Origin: Ilex aquifolium
Lineage: Eukaryota > Streptophyta > Magnoliopsida > Aquifoliales > Aquifoliaceae
Assembly (NCBI GenBank): GCA_951799425.1
Contig: OX637391.1
Location: 16,086,051 to 16,150,050 of the forward strand
DNA length: 64,000 bases
Direction of reading: 5' to 3'
Of this stretch, positions 57,711-64,000 are shown one piece after another; position 1 is the first letter of the stretch, and every line of letters starts with the position of its first letter. The translations under genes and the position numbers were made by a program. The notes beneath the pieces were generated by a model. That model was given only the letters and a program-made list of their open reading frames with translations. It did not search any database and was not told the DNA's origin.

Positions 57711-60700
57711 CTAACAATCCAAGGACTGTATTTGCCGACCATTGATCCAAATCTCAGGAACGTGAGCTATCTTTGGCCAGTCCTCGCCATTCATTTTCTC
57801 GCATCGCCTCTCCAAATGTGGGCAACTCAAAATATTCAACACTCGGAGGGCATTTAAATGTTGGATGTCTTCGGGCAAAGACGTCAGCTCTGGACATTTT
57901 ATTATCCACAATGATCTCAGGGAAGACAAGCCTTGTAACCCAAGCGCTGGTAAGGACGTAAGACTGTCACAACCAACTATAAAGAGACTCTCTAGGGATA
58001 TGAGGTGTTTGAGCCCTTCTGGTAAACACTCAAGACTGCGGCAATCACGAATGGTCAAGTCTTTTAGAGTAGATAGATTATCCATCTGACGTGGCAGAGT
58101 CTTGATATTGTTTAGTCTATTAAGCTCTAGGGACTTAAGAACCTTGTGATTTTGAAGCAGACCGTCTGGAAGAGCCTCCAACTCATCAAAATATGATAAT
58201 TCAAGCGAGGAAAGTGAAGTGAGATCCATCACTGACCTAACTAACCTTGTGTTACTACTCCTTGTTATTACTAATCTCTTTAGTGCAGGAAGATTAGGCA
58301 AATCAGCTAACTTGGGACACCCTATGATCTCTAATTCCCGTAGACAACCCAAACTTTCTCCACCGTCTGTTGTTGTCCATTCCTCTAAACTAGGCATGAA
58401 CTGCAATTTGAGCTTTTCCAATGCTGGAAATGATTTTTTCCCATCTCCAAAGCACTCATTGTTGAAGCGCTTCACAGCATGCATTCCAAAAACAGAAAGA
58501 AACTTGAGGAAGGGCAGTTTCCCGAGAAGAGAAAGATGTTCAAATCTTTCACACCGTCTTAGAGATATTTCAACTAGATTTTGAAGATCCAAATCCAGCA
58601 TCCAATTAGGAAACTTCAAGCCTTGTTATCCATCTATCAGCAACTTTTTCAGATTTGAATGAGGTTGGAGACCATCAAGAATTTCTTCAACATTATTCGG
58701 AAAGTTGTCTTTCGTGATGTCATCGTCCCAATACAATCTAAGATCACAAAGATTAAGCTTCGTCTTTAAACTGGAACTTCTTGCATCCTCTGGATTTTTT
58801 ACGTAATTGAGTCCTTTGATGGTCAACTCACCACCAAGATTTAATTCCTTCAGCTCGCTTATTTGCTGACCGTGGTGTGGACCCACGATAAACATGCTCA
58901 AAGTTTGTAGGCAAGTTAATTGCCCCAGCCCAACTGGCATACAAGTGAGAGAATAACAACCTCTAATGTCCAGACATATGAGATTTCTCATTTGCTTCAT
59001 ACCTTTTGGCAACTGACGGAGCTGACCACAATCTCTCAGCTTCAATGTCTGCAAGTTTTGGAGACAAGTTGTCGATTCTGGTAAACTGACGATATCATGA
59101 GAGTACGACATGTCAAGGTACCTTAGATGTTTCAAATTCCCAATTAAAGATGGTAAATTTTTATTGCCAATCCCTCTAACCGCCAACACCCTCAGGTATT
59201 TTTGTTTTGAGATGCAGGTATCCACATTATGAGGGAAGCCTCCTGAAAGTAACATAAAGGAGCGCAAAGATTGCTTTGTGCTCATATTAGATGTTTCAGG
59301 ACTCCACTCATCAAGAGACAAATGACGAATCTTTTCTGGAATTTTCTGCACCTTACCACGCTCCATTGTACAACATTCTCGTATCATAATAGACTGGGCA
59401 AGATCATGCATCAAATCGTGCATTTTACACGTCAACTTACCATCGTCGTTTTCCTTGACATCTTGAAAGAAAGACCTGCAAACCAGATCATTGAAACACT
59501 CACGAGCCTCATCAAGTAGATTTGTTTGTCCTGTGGATGGAATGAAGCTGTTTGCCATCCACAGCTCTATCAGCATGTCCACCTCCATTTCATAGTCTTT
59601 GGGAAATATAGAACAATAGGCAAAGCATTGTCTCAAATGTGGATGTAAATTGTCGTAACTGAGCCTTAGGCTAGGTAAGATAGCATTATCAGCATCCGAT
59701 AAATTCCAAATATCACTTTCTTTCACAGATAACCATCCATTTATATCGCGTTTAAACCACATCAGGCTTCCAAGAGCTTTGACTGCAAGGGGCACCCCAC
59801 CACATTTCTTCACTATTTCTTTGCCGATTGTTTCGAACTGTAAGTTTTCCTTCCTCCCATTCCCAAATGCACGTCGCTTGAATAATGTCCAAGAATCATC
59901 ATCCGACAAATATCCCAGGGGATATTTTGGAAGCGTAGCCATCATGTCAGCAACTTTCTCAATCCTGGTGGTTACTATAAGCATACTTCCTTTCGATCCA
60001 CACCTCAATACACCTTTTAGTCTATTCCACTTGTCAGTTTCTTCGTTCCACACATCATCTAGCACAAGTAAAAATCTCCTCCCCCTCAATCTTTCTTGGA
60101 GGCGTCGTTGCAGCAGATCCAATTCTGAGATAGTGCACGCAACACCTTGTAAATAAAAATTTTCACAGCTTAGACCGCATATAATAACAAAACAATAACA
60201 TGTGAAAATAAGAATGCTATATAAGTATATAGCAGTAAGTGAATAATACCTAAAGCAAAACAAATTAGCTTTAACAGTAAAGCAAGTGTACTGAAAAGCA
60301 TACAAGTTAGACTATGCAATATCTAGCAAATGCCAAATGAACAGTACTTTATTTAACAGGAAAAAAAAACATGTAATTTAAAACTTGATAAAACAGGATA
60401 TGTATATAAGTAAAAAATGAAGAGTTGGCTTGCGAGACCCAAGAAGCATTTGATCATTGTTTTAAAACAGCTAAGCCTCCTCATGCGAAAGTACTAACGG
60501 ACACTCAAGCAACTTTAAGATTCAACCCAAACGTCGCGCTAGTAATTCCTCAATAGTCATGTCCACCGGAAAGTAGAGGTGAATTTGACTCGAATTAGGT
60601 TGCAAAAAATAATTTAATTCCAGATAATAAATATTAGAAAATTCATGAAAGAGTCAAAACTATCAAAGTTGGTGAAAGAAGCGGTACTGATTTTTTAATA

Positions 60701-61692
60701 TGGTTTTCACGTACTGCTCAAGACCCTTCATATAGGCAATAAGTGAATCAAGTTGAAAATCTCAGTCATCAAACCATTTACCACTGTAACGTAATAGACT
60801 TGAAAAAGTTCATAATATTTCTTAAAATTTTTACCGTTAGGCTACTCATTTGAACAGTCAATACTCTTGAACATTAAACATCCAAATGTACCTGAAGATT
60901 TTATAAACTTCAAATTTTAAAATAGTAGAAACTGAAAATTCAATAAGAAAGTTTTAAATTTTATTTTTATTCCAACGCACCTTCTATCAACTCGATGATT
61001 GCCTTGATCAGCCGTTGTATGCTGAAATCATCAGATACACACACCCAAATCCTCATCTCAAAGTGAGCCTGTACCCTTGGATCATTGTAGACCAACTGAG
61101 AAAGTGTGGTCTTTCCAAGTCCCCCCATACCCCATATGGCGTAGACAGAGAGATCATCTTCATAGCTCAAATTGGTAAGCAACACATCAATTATCATTTC
61201 TTTCTCCTCATTTCTACCGTAGATTTCTGACTCAATCACAAGGGAGCCAGTTTTTCTTCCCTCCATGTCATAAACCAGTGAATCTATAACACCCTCTTTC
61301 AAGTGGAACTTATGCTTCTCCCCTGCAATGACATCTAATCTCTCCCTTATATCTTTCACCTTATGAGCCATTCTTAAGCGGAATACGAAAGGATTTTGAG
61401 GCGTGAAGAAGGCACTTACCCTTCGTTTGAGAACTTCTGTAGCAAACTCGTCCAATATATTATCGGCATCATAAGCTGCATCCTTAAGCTTACTCAGCCA
61501 ATCCTGCACAGCCGCATTCTTGGTTTGCTTTGCCTCGGCATCTTGAAGCACAGCTTGGATTGTAGTGAAAGTACTCTTAAGTTTCTCGATCTCATTCTTT
61601 AGTCCCCAAGCTAACCCAAATTCTTGCAGTAGGTAAGAATTCAAGTTTCCCAAGATGGTACTCACAAGGCCAGAAACAAGCGCATCTGCCAT
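57711..61692 (-). pseudogene. CC-NBS-LRR gene with one in-frame stop
   Basis: Same two-exon plan as the block A gene: exon 1 60981-61692, intron 60146-60980, exon 2 57711-60145. The coiled coil, P-loop GMGGLGKTT, LLVLDDVW, CGGVPLAVKALG, CFAYCSIFPKDYE and MHDLMHDLAQ are all intact. A TAA at 58626-58628, where the block A copy has a tyrosine codon (TAT), would end the protein at 743 residues in the LRR. The frame continues open for 305 more codons to the same RQIQSLDC end. Compared with block A it lacks about 24 residues (one LRR) near the C-terminus and has short indels around residues 90-145. It may still make a truncated receptor. Confidence 0.9.
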
Positions 61693-61739
61693 ACTCTCTC
61701 TTTGATTTTTGGAACTCTACCCAGAAGGAAGTTCAGATC

Positions 61740-63195
61740 AGACAGGATTGCAAGCTGAAACAAGATTATAGCTCACACTTTGGCAATGGAAATGAATGAA
61801 AAACGCTGTATCAGTACCAATAATGTATAGGAAATTCACAGAGAAGCTACTGGCCAAGGCAGGTGAAGACTTTGGTACATTGGGCTCCACACGGTTTTGA
61901 ATTGGGCAGACGACTAGACGGCTTTATCTCTAGCTTTTAACTTTCCTTTTTTCTGCCCACGTTGGGCTCCACACGGTATTGATCAATAATGCATCTACTG
62001 ATATTTATAAGTAGATTGGGCTCCACACCATAGGGTACCATGTATTTGTACAGCAGTCCTGACAATAACAAGGACAATTAAGTATAATAATTCCAGCCAT
62101 GTGGAGAGAAGATTCTCCCTATTGCAATGATGATTCTATTGCCAAAGCCAACCAAGGGCAAAGATGAAATGGGGGATGTACTTCTACCCACAATTCTATT
62201 TAGTTTTATCGTAATTAGTATTTTTTTGAATTTCCTCATAAAACAAGAAAAAATTTAGGATCTCTTTGGATTGTATCTCTAAAATAATTTTTTATTCTCA
62301 AAATTTTGAAAACAAGAGAGATATTATTTGGTTAGTTTTTTTGTTCTCTAATTTTTTAAAAATTCTGAATTGAGGTGTGATTTTAGAAAAGAACAAAATG
62401 ATGTTCTCGCTATTATATAAGACAAAATGAAAATACGAGAAATAGCCTCATCTCCAAATTAATGAGGTCTCCCTTCGAGTTTCTTTGGAGACAAAAAATG
62501 GTGGCTGTCAACTTCTTCTCCATTGCTGTCACTGAGCTCTCTCTCGCAACTTTCTCTTTCTCTCGCAACTATTGAATCCAGCTTCAAATCTGTGTATATA
62601 CACAGATCTACACATCTATGCTTTGTGTAGATTTGGGTATATACACAAATTTGTGTGCGTCTGTGTGTGTGTGTGTGTGTTTTTTTTTTTGTGTAGAGAG
62701 GGAGGAAAGAAAGAGAGAGATGGGAATTGGGGGTTTTGTGGATTATTGTTTAAACATATTTTATAATTTTTTGTTCTTTAAAACTATTTTTAAAAACATA
62801 TAATCAAATAGGTTTTGCAATCTACAAATTTTCAAAAACACTTTCTTAAAATTCTTCTCTAAAACTATTTTTGGATATTATTTTTGGACATTTTCTGTAT
62901 TTGGGACCCTTAAACAAAAAAGAATTGAACTAGACCTAAATCTAAAATTATTGTTTGAGGACATAAAAATATGGTGGCCATAGGAATCCATTGTAATAGC
63001 CTAGTCTAAGGATTGGCATGAACTCTATACTCTTCCTCCTTTGTTTCTACACTTTCTCTGCCATTTCTTCTTCCTTTCTACGCATATCTCTTGTTCTTCT
63101 CCATATCTCTTTACGTATGGATCTCCTTATTGTGATTCAAAATTAATCTCAACTGTTGCTATTTGTGACTATCCATCTCTACATTCGAATTCAAA
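61740..63195. other. Repeat-rich region right of block C
   Basis: No gene seen. 61887 and 61964 carry the gggctccacacggt word. 62007-62090 matches 48262-48340. 62240-62490 is related to 50280-50540. A (TG)n run lies at 62660-62680. Confidence 0.5.
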
Positions 63196-63199
63196 GTAA

Positions 63200-64000
63200 T
63201 TAACCTTGCAACTATGTGATGGGACATTGGCGACAGTCCAATTGTGTGTTGACACATGTCAACCCATGGCAGTTCAGCCAATCAAGACCTCTCGAACTCG
63301 AGGAGCACAATATACCCCGAGTAATAACTAGCCTGTTCCCGAACCCTGAGCAACGTGTTGACACAGGGGCGATTATCCATAAGTCGAGAGGAACTGTGAG
63401 GTCCTCGGGTCCATGTCTAGAAAGCCCACACACTTGTTACCAGGATGCTCATAATGGTCAGAATGGAATCACCAATACACGGCTCAATCCGATGCGCTAA
63501 GCTTTGACATCAGGTTGCCTTGCATTAATGAAGTGTGACATAGGCACTCATTATGCTAGGTGAATGGGTCAGGACATTAATGGCTAAGATGTGGGAGACA
63601 TCATAACAGTCACAGGTATAAATACACAACTAAAACACGATATGAAGGTACGCAAGTTAAAAACGCTTTGCATTGAATACCCTACACACTTATACGCCGA
63701 CTTACTTAAGCTATAGAGGGGATAAGCTGGGTGTTCACCAGCCTCCTTTCCTAACTTTGCCAATTGTTTGCAGGATTGTTCGAAGGGTCATCAACGTGGA
63801 TCATCACAACTCATTGCAGGAATTCTCCCGTGCACTATGTAATTTGGGTTTTGTACATAAATTTTATGGGTGTATTTGGATAAACGAAGTGACCTAGTTG
63901 CATTTTTTTCGTTTCTAACTATGAACACTCGTACGGTTTTCCCTTTCTTGCTCTTTATTTCTTCTTGCTTTGAAGTTGTCTTTATAATTGCAGATTTTAA
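63200..64000 (+). mobile_element. Probable LTR of a retrotransposon, incomplete
   Basis: The order fits an LTR promoter and R/U5 region: a TATA box (TATAAATA at 63617-63624), then acgccgacttacttaagc about 75 bp later and a ggggataagctgggtgttcacc stretch. That acttaagc-type sequence is common downstream of the TATA box in plant LTRs. The second LTR would lie outside the window, so this rests on resemblance only. Confidence 0.4.

Larger units (their letters stand above)
52841..62100. repeat. Duplicated block C (S6K/APO fragments, spacer, NLR)
   Basis: Relative to A, it lacks about 1.3 kb between 27480 and 28759 (junction at about 54893). It carries an insertion of about 735 bp at 53806-54543 and extra DNA in the NLR intron. 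The left end starts inside the S6-kinase fragment. Confidence 0.78.

Overview
The window is AT-rich nuclear DNA from a flowering plant, most likely a eudicot. The signs are spliced genes, Ty3/gypsy and Ty1/copia retrotransposons, a Helitron, MITEs and CC-NBS-LRR resistance genes. No CRISPR array, operon or bacterial signal is present, and no genus is claimed. All identifications rest on reading motifs and comparing copies within the window.

Region 1 (1-26.5 kb, + strand) is one gene stretched by transposons: a pyridoxal kinase (SOS4/PDXK type). Ten exons can be placed between 2367 and 26456; the N-terminal exons lie upstream of the window. Exons A to H join in frame. At the next junction, inside the catalytic GTGD motif, the acceptor AG is lost and the phase does not match. 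The last exon ends early at a TAG, so this copy is probably a pseudogene or a damaged allele. Intron 3231-8759 holds a young Reina-like chromovirus in antisense (3318-8509, 5-bp target duplication, tRNA-iMet primer site). Intron 8834-21828 holds a four-deep nest: a long-TIR class II element, inside it a hAT-like element, inside that an Athila-type LTR element with only gag and protease (9244-19444), and inside one Athila LTR a 3.55-kb Helitron (15785-19336). A broken copia integrase lies in a later intron.

Region 2 (26.5-62 kb) consists of three diverged copies of one block, A (about 26.5-35.3 kb), B (about 37-48.3 kb) and C (about 52.8-62.1 kb). Each carries minus-strand pseudogene fragments of an AGC/S6-kinase-like gene and an APO-domain gene, shared noncoding DNA, and a minus-strand CC-NBS-LRR gene. 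The NLR of block A is intact (two exons, 1,079 residues). That of block C has one in-frame stop and lacks one leucine-rich repeat. That of block B is a 670-bp LRR remnant. Block B also begins with a second, broken copy of the last two pyridoxal-kinase exons. MITEs and other insertions separate the blocks and have recognisable empty sites in the sister blocks. A frameshifted ubiquitin-like gene lies between B and C.

Region 3 (62-64 kb) is repeat-rich and ends in sequence resembling a retrotransposon LTR with a TATA box.

The functional content is therefore one intact NLR gene and a decaying vitamin-B6 salvage kinase. The most unusual features are the nested transposon stack with exact boundaries, the GC-box/E2F-like arrays in the Athila LTR promoter, and the NLR-block triplication that carries pieces of three unrelated housekeeping genes.
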